From Bolinopsis microptera (taxonomy: Eukaryota > Ctenophora > Tentaculata > Lobata > Bolinopsidae): a DNA stretch of 60,000 nt. The stretch is taken from the NCBI RefSeq assembly GCF_026151205.1, contig NC_087074.1, positions 8,537,726-8,597,725 of the forward strand, in the 5' to 3' direction. Positions 13,005 to 25,200 of this stretch are shown here, piece after piece. The notes beneath the pieces were generated by a model. It ran no database searches. It saw nothing but the letters and a program-made list of their open reading frames with translations, and was not told the DNA's origin. Each line of letters starts with the position of its first letter. The first letter of the stretch is position 1. The translations under genes and the position numbers were made by a program.

Positions 13005-13460
13005 CAGGGTGAGTTGAAAATAGTGTGTAGAATGTAAATGGCTCTATTTTTTTTGACAAATGAAATTTCCGCTTAATTTTTGCATATTTAGGTAATGAAA
13101 ATATATAAATTTTATAATAATACAATAAAAATACTTAATAATTAATAATTTGCTCAATCCATCGTCCTTTATTAGCTATGACATGTTGATAACGTGTAAG
13201 ACAATTGTCAAAATGTAGGAGAAGATAGATTTTTAGACTCGATTTTCAGGGCACGCGATTTGAGAACCCCATTAGGACGAATTTACGAATTTTTGGTAAA
13301 CTGCCAAAAATCAACCAAATTATGAGTAAGAATCAAATGAGAGGCAAAAATGAAATTTGTAACGTTTATGAACTGATAGCAATTCACCTTTCAAAATTTG
13401 CTCCTTCGTTAAAAAAATGATCGATTTTTACATTCTACACACTATTTTCAACTCACCCTG
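13005..13460 (-). mobile_element. Mariner/Tc1-type deletion derivative with transposase C-terminus remnant
   Basis: Terminal inverted repeats start CAGGGTGAGTTGAAAATAGT at 13005 and end with its reverse complement at 13460, with near-identity over roughly 33 bases. Both ends are flanked by TA (13003-13004 and 13461-13462), the target duplication of IS630/Tc1/mariner elements. At 456 bp it is too short to be autonomous. On the minus strand near 13150-13210 a peptide LTRYQHVIANKGRWIEQI followed by a stop resembles the C-terminal end of mariner-family transposases, so this is an internally deleted copy, not an unrelated MITE. Confidence 0.85.
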
Positions 13461-13982
13461 TACATTGGATTTTATATCCTTATGTTTCGACAATGATAAA
13501 ACAGATTTCAAAATTGTGTTTCTTGAAATTTGCAACATCTTGGCTGAAGGTGCCGGAAAACGTTTGGAGTTTTTTGAAATCCATTTCAAAACAGTCGAGA
13601 ATGTTTACCGATTCTTAACAGTTTTCCAGAAGACGTCATTACATATTAATAAGCAGATAAATACCCCCTTTTGTAGGTAATTAACATATTGTTCTTTTCC
13701 AAGCAATCTCTCTGTTAATTATAATATTTAATATTTGATCAAATAAAACTTATTAAATACCATTTGATTACCACTCCACCCATGCCATCGCCCCTCAGTC
13801 TGCTTCATAACTTAAAGAATACCATTATCAAGTCATTTGCGAGATTAGACTCGATCTGAAGTATAAATTAGATCACATACTCCAGTCACCAAACCTCTTC
13901 CCAAACCTGCAGCACACAACATTCATCAAGCTTAGTACTGCATGATCCAAACTACAAGTACAGCTTGTCCAAGTGAACTCAC

Positions 13983-14120
13983 CTGCGTTGAAGAACTAGT
14001 GCCGATGATATCACGGTAGGTAGGAATGTCAGCAATGTGTCGTTCTATTAGTGCAGTGTGAGAGTTCAGGCTGTGCCGTTGTAGCTTTGTTCGGTCACTC
14101 GATACCTTGCACTGTTCTCT
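13983..14120 (-). CDS. Candidate internal exon of an unidentified gene
   Basis: Open for 46 codons on the minus strand between an acceptor-like CTAAAAG and a strong donor CAG/GTGAGT. The peptide looks protein-like (contains SLNSHTALIERHIADIPTY) but I recognise no family. Both ends are phase 0, compatible with the candidate first exon at 19080-19160, with the hAT element lying in the intron between. No downstream exon was found. It could be chance. Confidence 0.25.
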
Positions 14121-15744
14121 CTTTTAGTCGCTTCATTAACTCTGCCCCACCTCGGAATTGTTCTGATGATCCGATTCTTTGAAACCGATACTTCTCGTTT
14201 TCCCGCTCAAATGCAACCCAGCTTCTCCCAATCTTACCCTAATCTTGTCCAGCTGATTGGTGTTTAATCCGCTGTTTAATCGGTAACCAGGACTCATTAT
14301 TCAACTGATAAGTTTTCAGGCGTCTAATGAGACCTAATTATCACAAGTTAGTATCTCTGTTTTTAACTGTTCAGCGCCACTCCCTCATTAACTCCACATA
14401 ACCTCTACTACTGTTCTGAATTCTGATCTGATATGTGGGTGTATCCGATCTCAGCTCCACTTCCTGCTTCCTTGTCAACAGATAGTTATATCTTCTCCAA
14501 CCAGTTCCACTTACCATTCTTATTCTTATCGTTTTCTAGTTAGTAACTATCGAAAATCTTGACTGTTCTTTTACTTCTTGTCATGACGAATGACAATTTT
14601 GTAAACGATAGCACCTACACTGTTCCTCCTCCTGGCCGCCATAATCTCCCTAGCTGTTGTATGATAATGACGAGTAACCGCACTGTTCGTCTTTATAGTA
14701 ACGCGAGTCCAGTAATTTCTATACTTTTTATCCGCTCAAAAAAGGGATAAACGGTGATAAATTTCTCGGTTGTTATGTTTTCCCATGTTGTTGGAGACTG
14801 CTAAATAGTTACTAGTAGTAGTGAGTCATTGTTACTATTATACAGTTGAAGACGAAGGCTATGTGTAGGTGTGCAGACTCTAAACTCTCTGCAAATTTTT
14901 GCAAGATTCAATGTTGCTGCAGAGCTAACAATAATAGCTGGTTTATCTGAGCCGGTGCCAATATTCATAAGTGAGCTGCACGAGAGCTTGTGTACACGGT
15001 GTGAGCTTCTTTCACACACATGACATCACAAAGACACGTTGCTGCGCTTCTCTGGTGGTGTCTGTGTGAAGTTGCGTCATCTTGTTGTATCTGGTATACA
15101 TGCAGCTTTGATCTCTCGGAACATCTGTTGTTTTGGGTGAAGGATCTGGTGTTGTTCCTGTGGTTACATCATTGCAACTTTATCCTAGTAGGGAGGAGAA
15201 CTGCATGCAACTCATCACTTCTGCCGTGGGAAATTGATTTGTGTGACAGTTTTAAGTTTAGTAATCAGTGCACCGTAATTACCATCCCTTATTCTGTATT
15301 GCTGTACGGGTGTAGGGTTGGTCGCTTTGGTAATGTTTTGAGCTTTTTGTTACTTTGCCAGAATTTATGATTTTGATTTTCGAGCGTTGGCTGGATCTTT
15401 GAGTGTTGAATGGGGCGTGATAATCCAAATACCGACCTTTTATTGCTGAATTTACAACATTTATAAATTCAACTGAGACAGTCACACCAGCTTTCCCCTA
15501 GTTTAAAATTCTCACCTACAAATTACGGCCTTGTCCACAGCATCACTCCACCTAGTCCGATTCTAAATTACATATGCAACGAGAAACCCCCACAATCCAG
15601 CAACTTCATAGTCATATAGTTCTGTTACTAATTATCAGAGAGAGAGAGAGGGTGAGAGAGAGAGCACTACTAGGAACTTGTCACATCCCCTGTCTGTTTA
15701 AATGCAATCAGTCTCTCCAGCTGCTCTGGAACACCACACACTGC
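14121..15744. other. Gene-free stretch left of the hAT element
   Basis: Nothing supported on either strand apart from short unsupported reading frames and a GAGA-rich simple repeat at about 15638-15665. Confidence 0.5.
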
Positions 15745-15983
15745 CACAGTGCCAGAGGCACATATTAGGTGCGATGGGTGCGGGATCGCACAATTTACCG
15801 TTTTCCGCACATTTCCGCATAATTAATTGTTTTCCGCACATTTCCGCACATTTTGTAATTTTCTGCATATTTCCGCATAATCTAGAATTTTCCGCGTAAT
15901 TTCGCATAATTTTGAAATTTTCGCGTTAAGATTTTCGATGTGAAAACCAAAATATTTTAAAAGTCGGGCTCTTTTATTTATTA

Positions 15984-16482
15984 GGACCGTGACTCAGGCC
16001 CTTTCGGGACCCTGACACAGGCCCTTTCGAGACCCTGACCAAGGCCCTTTCGGGACCCTGACCCAGGCCTTGTCGGGACCGTGACCCAGGCCCTTTTGGA
16101 ACTCATACCTAGGCCACGTGACCCAGTTACCACGTGACCCAGGCCCTTTCGGGACCCTGACCCAGGCCCTTTCGGGACCCTGACCCAGGCCCTTTCGGGA
16201 CCCTGACCCAGGCCCTTTTGGAACTCATGCCTAGGCCACGTGACCCAGTTACCACGTGACCCAGGCCCTTTCGGGACCCTGACCAAGGCCCTTTCGGGAC
16301 CGTTACCCAGGCCCTTTCGGGACCCTGACCCAGGCCCTTTTGGAACTCATGCCTAGGCCACGTGACCCAGTTACCACGTGACCCAGGCCCTTTCGGGACC
16401 CTGACCAAGGCCCTTTCGGGACCGTTACCCAGGCCCTTTCGGGACCGTGACCCAGGCCCTTTCGGGACCGTGACCCAGGCCG
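15984..16482. repeat. Minisatellite with 122-bp higher-order period
   Basis: About twenty copies of a ~21-23-bp unit (CCCAGGCCCTTTCGGGACC plus a GTGAC/CTGAC variable part). A distinct segment with GGAACTCAT and two CACGTG boxes recurs at 16099, 16221 and 16343, giving an exact 122-base higher-order period. It is markedly GC-richer than its surroundings and sits wholly inside the hAT element. The repeats give long open frames on both strands (a VPKGPGSR-like protein on minus), which I regard as a by-product of the period. Confidence 0.9.
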
Positions 16483-16484
16483 TT

Positions 16485-16670
16485 ATGGAACCCTCGTCGT
16501 TACCGTACCAGGCTCGTATATCACATCACAACGTCATGGACCGTTTCCTAAAGAAACGAACAGCTACAGACAGTGACCCATCATCAAGCTCACCACACAA
16601 GAAACAGAAGATACCTGCATGGGATCTGATCGACTCTATCAAGAGGCGTCTTCAAATAACTGTCTCCTGA
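16485..16670 (+). pseudogene. hAT transposase-like N-terminal fragment
   Basis: A 61-residue frame from the ATG at 16485 to TGA at 16670, directly after the minisatellite. It contains MDRFLKKR followed by a Ser-rich stretch and PHKKQK, a start style common in hAT transposases and their host-gene relatives. No zinc-finger (BED) or catalytic region follows, so it is a truncated relic. Assignment rests on its position in the element plus this short resemblance. Confidence 0.5.
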
Positions 16671-17004
16671 TCTCTACCAGATCAAGTCACTGTTCTCAGA
16701 TAACTGAATCTCAATATTAGGTTCAATCATGGTCTTAGTAAAGAACTACACCCTCAGTAACACATAAACAGACCTATTTTTGATAAGAGCGGCGGTTATA
16801 CGTTTAGAATTTCCAAAGTCCTTGAGAAAATGCAAAAGAAAACCGCACAATTCCCGCACAAATTTCGAAAACATCGCCGCACATTTGCCGCATAATTGGT
16901 AAAAATTTACCGCACCTTACCGCACATTTAACCTTTATAGTCGGGTGCGGTATCGCATAATTTCGATTTTTTTACCGCACCTAATATGTGCCTCTGCACA
17001 GTGC

Positions 17005-19079
17005 TATCTCTCTCAGTGTAGCAGACAGGTTCCACCACACTTCCACCCTCACTTCCGGGTAACTGCCACCGTGGTCGGCAGCAACTGTGATATTAGCCAC
17101 TTTGCCGTTTTGTCACATGGACGAGTGTGCTGATATCAGATAGTTTCTCAGTTGGGGCCGGTGAACTTATTGTTTGATTTTTTAGCCGTTCTGTCATGAA
17201 ATATAATTTTCAGCTTTATTTGTTCGTTGTAATTTGTCTGTTTTCAAGTATTTTGTCACAATTTCTCCTCCGTCTCTCTTTTTTCTATATATTTTCTTAG
17301 TTTTATTTGCTGTAGTCTTTGTGTCGAAAGTCGCGATGAAATACGAATGCTGCCAGTACTATCTGTTTATTGACAAGTAATTTTTGCTCTGCTTCAAAAG
17401 TCAAATAGTTGACGTGTCTGGATAGGAGCCAACTGCCAAGTGCTTGATTTAGTCTCTTTATGTATTATGTTTCTTTAATCCAATAGAATTTAAATCCAGT
17501 CAACTGACGCCGTCTTTAAAATAAACTGTCTGTAACAAACGAACTTATACGTATAATATTAGAATCCTGTTGTTTTCTGCTGGTGGTCATTCTGTTGAAG
17601 GATTTCTTAAAAATATTCGCCCTTTCCTCCCCATCCTCCCCATCCTCCCTCTCTCTATCCTCTCTCCCTCTCTTCCCTCTCAGAAACTAATTCAACATGA
17701 AGTATACAGTCTAGCTACTAAGTGGTGTGACATTTATATTAAATAGTAACGTGTACCCACTACTTCCTCAAACTTTTGAGAGTAATTATCTAAGTTTTGT
17801 AGTGACCCACATAGTGCTTAGTACACAGTGTACACAGTGTATCTGTTTACTTTAACTGTCTGTGCAGACTGTAACGTAGTTTGTGTAGTGTTCGCGGTAC
17901 TGTTGCGGCACTTTCTTTTAGGCTTTGTGCTACCAATCAGTACATTTTTATAATTCTGGTTCATTCTGTAAATTAACTCGTCAAACAACCTATCGATCAC
18001 TCCCACAGGGTCCCACAGTTATGACAGATTGATAAGGAATCTTATCTATGATCTATCTGTAAATTCTGCCAGTTCACTTATCAATTTAGTCTGCATTTTA
18101 ATTTATCATCAGCATGTTCTCATCTGCTATCTGTATCGTTAGTTTAAAACCTCGAAACATTATTCCCTGTAAACATTTTTACCCGGCGCAGGTGACTTTA
18201 TTGGTTGGTAACACCTGAAATATGATCAGTTTTAACCACTTCGTCACGCTGTGTCCTAGAGGTGTTTAGGGTTGGGGTGGGTCCAAACACAACAGACTTC
18301 ACAATATAATCACACGTATCGGATGATAATTCATGTGATTAGGGAAATATTGAGAGTACCGGTGCTCCAGCATGCATCTAGATAACACGTGACATTACCA
18401 TAACACGTGACAGTATGACTTGTGTATCTGAGCAATCAGAGGTCGCTCTGTGTACGTCGGGAAATTTGGATTTGTTGATAGCTTGATGAAAGTAGCCGAC
18501 CTGACCAAGTTGGAGTTAGCGTGCTGACTATGTTTCATTATGCTGAATTTATTCTACTCGTTTAGTCTCTTGTTTTTAGTTTAGTCCCTTGGTTTTAATT
18601 TAGTTTAGTTTAATTAAGTTGCTTGATAATAACAATTATATAATTGTGTCTAATTGAAATTCTGTTCAATAGAAATATAGATCCTATGAAACATGTGTGT
18701 ATACTGTATACTGTACAGTTTAAGTAACTATCTTAGAAACCCAGGAATTATGAACAGTTGTTAGATATTTCTAGAATATGAGGAAATGCTGGATATAGTA
18801 ATATTAGGAATAATCAAGGTTAGAGGCACAATGTGGGCAATGTTGTGGTTAGCAGAATATGTTTTTACTAAGCTGCTAAATAAGGTGTTTGGGCGTGTCC
18901 GTTTTGTGGTTCAGAGATTAATTAGAAAATCAGAAAACGTTTAAAACAGTTACGGTGTGTTGTGTATATATAATATTTACATTATTCTGGTGATTGACGT
19001 ATGTAAATATCATTCGTTCGTCATAAACGCAGTCTCTCATCTGTTCCACTATAACTAACCAAGAGTGTAACAGTCTTAC
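17005..19079. other. Gene-free stretch right of the hAT element
   Basis: No exon with both splice sites recognised. A CT-rich run lies near 17620-17680 and a TTTAGTTTAGTT-type simple repeat near 18560-18615. The missing 5' exons of the plus-strand PH-domain gene may lie here or further left, but I could not find a PH-domain start. Confidence 0.4.
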
Positions 19080-19160
19080 GTTTGTGTACTCAATGTTAAC
19101 TTTGTCCAACTGTCCTGATGTTTGGAAAACGAGAACTTCCCTTCTCAATCTGTTCAACAT
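19080..19160 (-). CDS. Candidate first exon of an unidentified minus-strand gene
   Basis: An ATG at 19160 opens 27 codons ending at AAC/GTAAGA, a good donor, phase 0. The peptide begins MLNRLRREVLVFQTSGQLD. It lies in the region just left of the first visible PH exon but on the opposite strand. Phase 0 agrees with the candidate exon at 13983-14120. No known family recognised. Confidence 0.25.
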
Positions 19161-19246
19161 TGTTTGCTCTTGACACTGATTCTTTTGCTATTATTCCATC
19201 AGATTCGGTTCCATTTTATCTAAATATCTGACCAGTACTTTGGCAG

Positions 19247-22200
19247 GATGAAAAGATGATGTTTGCAGCTCACACGCGGGAATCACGTGACAAATGGATA
19301 TTCTCCCTCAACAAGTGTTGCAGTAACGACAGTCTCGAATGTGAGTACCGCCATCCCTACTTTGCATGACGATCTTTTACCCTTTTAATTCACTAATTCT
19401 CAAGATTTCGCTAGAGAATTATTAATTCATCTCATAATTTAATTTCAAATCGCACGATAACATTTATAACCGTAGATACTCGTGACTTCGTATCTATAAT
19501 TCGGTGTCTGACATTTAATTTCTTCCCTAACTTGATGAATGGAAATCTTATTAACCGAGTAAAATTAATCATCGAACTTTGTCTCCTACTCCAAATTGTA
19601 CGTGTCCTGAAAAATAATTTGTCGTCGTATATCAAATTTCGTGTACCGCCCAGAACCACCGCCTCATATTTAGTACATTCAGCACGGCTTAATTAATACA
19701 TTCATCACTAGAATTATAATTAGAAAACTTTGATGAGATTAGTTTGACACCGTTTGTAATCGTACGTTTTCGATGAAGTGATGATTTGTCTTCAGAGATA
19801 AATACCAACCCTTACTAACAAGGAAGAGGTATCTTGATGCTAAAACTAGATACATCATTCTCTTCTACCTTATACGGCCTCCCCACCTCTAGGCATCTTC
19901 CCCGGTACTCCAACGACCAATGTACTACTATATACTATACTTTACCCCTGTTTAAAGTTTGTAAAAACCTAAGTTAGATGGTTGTCGCCGGGGATAGTTG
20001 TTGTAGTGTTAGTCTCTGTATTTGTTTTATTAGGTGACAGTACCATATATAACACTACACTTATAACACTGCCACACTATATCGATAAGTTCAGTGCTGG
20101 GTGCTACCATCTGACAGGTGACATGTCCTTTTCTAGACTTCTCCGCACTTCTCGAGCTTACCGCGGTCGCTTCGCTACAAATAAGGGCTGCTCTGCGGGC
20201 AACAGCGCGCTTTTTATTCATTTTCGTTCTTGCTTTGGAGTTTTTTAGGCTGGTCAGTAGTGTAGTTACACGTGATTTGTTGATGGTTAGAGGGGGAACT
20301 GTCTGTTTGAGAGGGGTCTATGAGGTGGACACGTGATATCCTGATCTGTCCTCACGTTAACACCATTACATAGTCAGTTGCTCGTTCCTTTCCCTGTTCT
20401 GTTTAGTTGTGTATCCCTTTCAATCATCTACAGAGAGTTTCATATTTTGTGGGTATAGTTTGAAATTCGAAAAAGTATTTAGTAACGAGCGGTTTCATTC
20501 TTTTAAATTATGTTATTGCTATGGTTGGACTCAGAGTTTAACATTGCAACAACTGTTATTTACCATTAGTTTAGAAATACACGCGAGTTAAAAGTATACA
20601 CAGGAATTTCAAAACACCCTGTATTTGTAACCCTAGTTTTGTAACCTTGCACGAGCAAGAAGCTGCAGTTTCCAAAAGGGCGTGTATATCAGTGAAGCTG
20701 GTATGAGGAGTGAACGTATAAATATAGTCCTGTCATATGTCAACTTGTTGTTACCTGCTGGAATGAATTACGTAGGAGTTAGTGCTGCAGTATTGTAGGC
20801 TTCTTCGCACACATCCGAAATCAGATATATATATTGCTGAAATTAAATATACAGGCTCCATATATATATGGAGCCTGTATATTTAATTTCAGCTCGCTTG
20901 AACTTTTAGCCTCGCTTTGCTGCTTTTGCTATCGGCCTTTTTGTAACGGACAAAAATCTTAACTATTTCCTCTAAGTTGCTTAGTGGAGTTAGTGCCAGT
21001 ATACAGTTTATGACACTTGTCCAGTAAATTGCTTTATCCTCTGTGTCTTTCTATTGTTTCTCGGTTGTTTGATTTTACATATCCCATTAGGTTAACATAT
21101 TTAGACACATGTTTAACGAATAACGAGATTGGTAAAACTGTATATCATTATCAAAAGCTAGGATTGTAGATTGGAATATGGATGACGCTGAAAGTCATAT
21201 CCGAGGTGAGGATCAAAACAAATGTTTAAACACATAAAAGGGTCTGGTACAAATGACAAATGGTGTGACGAGTTTTTTTCCTGATGAACATTGGGCACTT
21301 ACTCTAGCTTTTGTACTCCACTCTGTACATTTGTTATGTTAGATTTCTATGTGACGACTGTAAAATGTAAATAACATATTTCCCAAACATTTGCGTATCG
21401 TTTGTTTGTTTGTTGTGTATTATAATTAAGTACCTAGTAAAACTAAGATGAATGGGTTTGGCTGGGTTGAAGTTTTAGCATTCACATGTTGCGTGTGTTT
21501 GACTGCACTACTCATCAGGAAGTTTCTAAGTGAGACGAAGCGCTTAACACTGGATTAAACTTCTCAAAGTTTAAAATTGAAATTAAAAATGTTGCCATTC
21601 ACAAGTTCATAAACGCCGTTAACTTGAGGTTGAAATTCGATCGAGCCTTAAACCTCTAAAAAGTGAAAATTACTCTAAAACCTCTAAAAAGTGAAAATTA
21701 CTCTAAAACATCTAAAAAGTGAAAATTACTTTAAAACGTGTCCGTCACTCCTTCTTCCTCCGCAGCTTTCAGAAGCAACTCCATGAACGGGAGTACGATA
21801 ACACTAAACACGGTAGATAAGATAAAAGATGTGAAGGAGGAGATCACTTTTGCAGAATACAAGGGATATCTGAGGGAGAAGACACACATGTTCCAGGTAA
21901 TTGGAACTCGAACTAACCTTTAAAAGTAGCCTCTAAATTAGTCTAATTGGTTTAATTAACTTTTCACTGTACACACTGTTGGTTCTTTAAACATCTTACA
22001 TAAACTGATTATCTAACACTTACTTATTGTATATTTCTGGTATTTCACCTCGTGCTATTTTTAACCTCTCTCTATTCCAGTGGACAAGAAGATATTGTTT
22101 CGTCACTAAACACAGCCTCTACATCACGCTGAGCGAGGAGAATCTAGAACCCCTCTTTGAGATTGTTCTCAGTACCATCTCCGTTAACCCAGACTCAGGT

Positions 22201-25200
22201 ACAAGCTTACTTTAACTGAGAGCTACTCCGGGTTTTAGCTTTGTGGCGCATGTACTGCCTAGCACTCCCTGATTCTTATATTTTGACCTTGCTTAATGCC
22301 CATCTTTGGTCTGTTAGAAAAGATCCTGCTTATTTTTCGAATTATTATTTTTACCACTCTTACGGATTCAACGCCCTGTTTCTTTCCAAATTAACACCAA
22401 CACGTGTGAATCCATCCACTGTCTTTACTATACCCAAAATCCAACTAACAGTCTAAGAAACCACCACAAAAATATAAGTTGAGTTTGTTTTGGTTTCACT
22501 ATTCCTGGGCGGATGGTTTGAGCTGTGGTTACCAAACCCAGTGCTCGTCACACTCCTATAACTCCCCATAAACCTACCAAGATCACACAAGTTGCTTATC
22601 CTAACAACTGCTCCCCTTAGAACTGAAGAAACCGTACGCATTCCGGCTAATATCAACCCAGATAGCCAGAGAGTTGTTCCTGGCTGCGGAGAGTGAGGAG
22701 GAGTATGACACGTGGCTCCTGGTGCTCGCTGGTAAACCTGTCCCTATAAGAGACCAAATCTCACATAACAAGGTACTTTAATCTTATTTACATGTAGAGA
22801 GAAACCATTGATTGTAGGCGCTCATTATTTTATCTAGCTGTTGGCATGTTTTATAAACAATCAAGAACCTCTCCACTAACCTAGCATCATCTTCTCCCAG
22901 GCCCCCAGAAGTGAACCAGCTCCACCAGCACCCATCCCAGCCTGCAAGATGAGGGAGATAGCCCACACCAAGGGTCTCCTCTTCAGATTAGTGGACGGTA
23001 ACTGGATCTGCTCGTGGTGTGCCCGGCACCATAGCAACCTCCTGCTCTACGACTCAGAAAACTCGGCCCTCCCCTTCAACTCGGTCAAGTTGTCGGGAGC
23101 AGACATCGCCACAGACCACGCTCATAACATCTACCGCTTCCTCATTACACCTTCTAATCAGGACACTGTGAGTTATCTGTGTGTTTACCTGATAGTTGCT
23201 AAACAGCGTACCTATTATCTGCTCTTCTGTTTGTATTTAATTAGTTGACCTGTGTTTTAATTGCTCCTGACGTGTCTGCTATGAAAGTCAGTGCTATCAA
23301 TTATCATTGATTAGTCCGGGGAATTTTGACAATTAACATGCTAACTGAACTCCCTTCTCCATCAGACCCTGACACTGGGTACAGAAAACATAACAGACTT
23401 TGAGAGGTGGTGTGCAAGCTTCACCATGGCAACGACGATTCGGTCGCGCACCGCCACCGGCTCCTCGTCAACACGAGGAGACAGTTTCGGGAGAAAGTAC
23501 GAGAGTTCCGACTATTGTACGACCAGCAGCGCTGAAAGACTGGATAATAGCAGTCAGAGTCTACCTGCTGAACGGTAAGTTTAAGGGTGGGACGAAGTGG
23601 ATCTGCAGGATAGCCCCTCTCTGATAGGGGTATATTTTAGGCGGTAGTGTGGGCCAGGAGAATGTCCCCTCTCAGTTTCGTATCTTTTGCTCAAGAATGA
23701 AGTCATGTGGCCTGTCACCGACTAATTTAGTTAGTTAATGCTTCACGTTGCAATTTACAGTCCAAAATGTTAGGAATTTTAATACAGCTCATTTCAAATT
23801 TTGGTCATTTTTGGGCGTTCATCCTGTCATTTTTACACATTTACACATTCTTCACCGTCTGTATTTATTTCAAATATTTAGTTCATTCTGATCTTTTACC
23901 CTAACAAGAATTTCGCCGCGGTTAAACCACGCACGATCTATTTTCCCTACGACACGATGTACTTGTATTTTGTACCATTAATTCTTTCGAGTGAAAAGAG
24001 TGACTGGAAAAAATAATAAACGAGTGGGATTCGCGCATGGTAAAAATTGACGATTTATTTGACCATTGTAGCGCCGCGCGCATCAACAATAAATGAATCC
24101 AGAAAATTGCGGAAAATAACTTTGCGAAGGAGGAACTTCACTGTAATTAATTAACACGTGGCTAGCGTCGCGCGCAGCATAACAGACGCTTCCAATACAC
24201 ACAATTATAGGGGAGTGGTCTATATTGCGAAGGAGCAGACTTTTGTCGACACCGTAGGACCGTCGGGCCACCTCATATATCCAAACCCGATTACTTATTC
24301 CCTACGATCTTTTTGCCTTCGGCAAGAGTAGGGAAAAAAATGTGATCTCACTAGGGGTAAGGAATGACCTCAGAGCGCTTGTGATGATCTGACTAAACTG
24401 CTGTTTATGACACATGTCAACATGTTTTGCTATTTTGCTATCACCTGGCTTTAAAAAAGATACCACCTGGCTTTAAAACAACCTTTCTTCATGTCATCGT
24501 CACCTGCTCATGACGTTCCATGACGCTTTTCACCGGACCATGCTTGTACTATAGCAACCTGTTGCTAGGTTACCTGGAAACTTTGTGAAGGTATGATTCT
24601 CTGTCAACACGCCGCGCTCCTTGCCCGCCTCAAATTCTACTGAGCTAACTTGGGCTGCTTCTCTGAGTCACGATAGGGCAGATCTTACTTAGTGAAACGT
24701 GGCAGCAAGCTTGCGATGTAGTAGTGGCAGACGTGTTGATATTGTTAGGAATCTCTTGTTTTTGTTGCCGTTCCTTTACGTTTCGCTGGGCTTGTATAGT
24801 TGATAATATCTTTTTGGCCGATATGCCACAATACGAACTTTCTATCAGTATACGCAGGCCTCCAAGCAAACCAAGCAAATGCAGGTACATGTTGCATAGT
24901 AATTATATACTGACTAAATATGTCTCTCAGATGTGGACCACACAAGAAACCTTAGTTACCCTTCGTTTAGACTTTATACCGTCATCTGTCACTCAGTTCA
25001 CCCCTTATATATATTAGTCTCCTTTATTTTAAGAATATTTCGCCTGTTCCCTTCTTATCAGTAGCACTATTCTTGATCTACTTTTGTTAATTTCAGTTTT
25101 TCTAATGCGAATTTAACCTCATAAACCAATTAAAAGTCAATCAATAAACATATCCTTGTTTTCAGTTTCACATCCGGGTATGGGAGCGCAGAAAGTCTAA

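Larger units (their letters stand above)
15745..17004. mobile_element. hAT-type DNA transposon, non-autonomous, with 8-bp target duplication
   Basis: The element spans 15753-16996 (1244 bp). Its ends are inverted repeats beginning CAGAGGCACATATTAGG; the match continues for about 21 bases. It is flanked by an exact 8-bp direct repeat, CACAGTGC, at 15745-15752 and 16997-17004. Eight-base duplications and CAG-starting ends are typical of the hAT superfamily. Many CCGCACATTT-like motifs lie just inside both ends (15800-15910 and 16830-16975), like the subterminal transposase-binding repeats of hAT elements. The interior holds a GC-rich minisatellite and a short transposase-like N-terminal fragment, so it cannot move by itself. 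Confidence 0.9.

Noticed and set aside
15981-16408. Two overlapping ~100-codon minus-strand frames with VPKGPGSR-like repeats
   Set aside because: They arise from the 122-bp minisatellite period; no splice sites, no start context, and the reverse strand is equally open.
17818-18006. Minus-strand frame starting VGVIDRLFDELIYRMNQNY
   Set aside because: It begins on GTG, has no upstream acceptor AG at a suitable place, and no neighbouring exon of matching phase.
20605-20630. A lone mariner-like end (AAAACACCCTGTA)
   Set aside because: No matching opposite end or TA-bounded partner could be found nearby, so an element cannot be drawn.
24724-25017. 97-codon plus-strand frame in the PH-gene intron
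   Set aside because: It lies between two phase-matched exons, is overlapped by antisense frames of similar length, and shows no domain.
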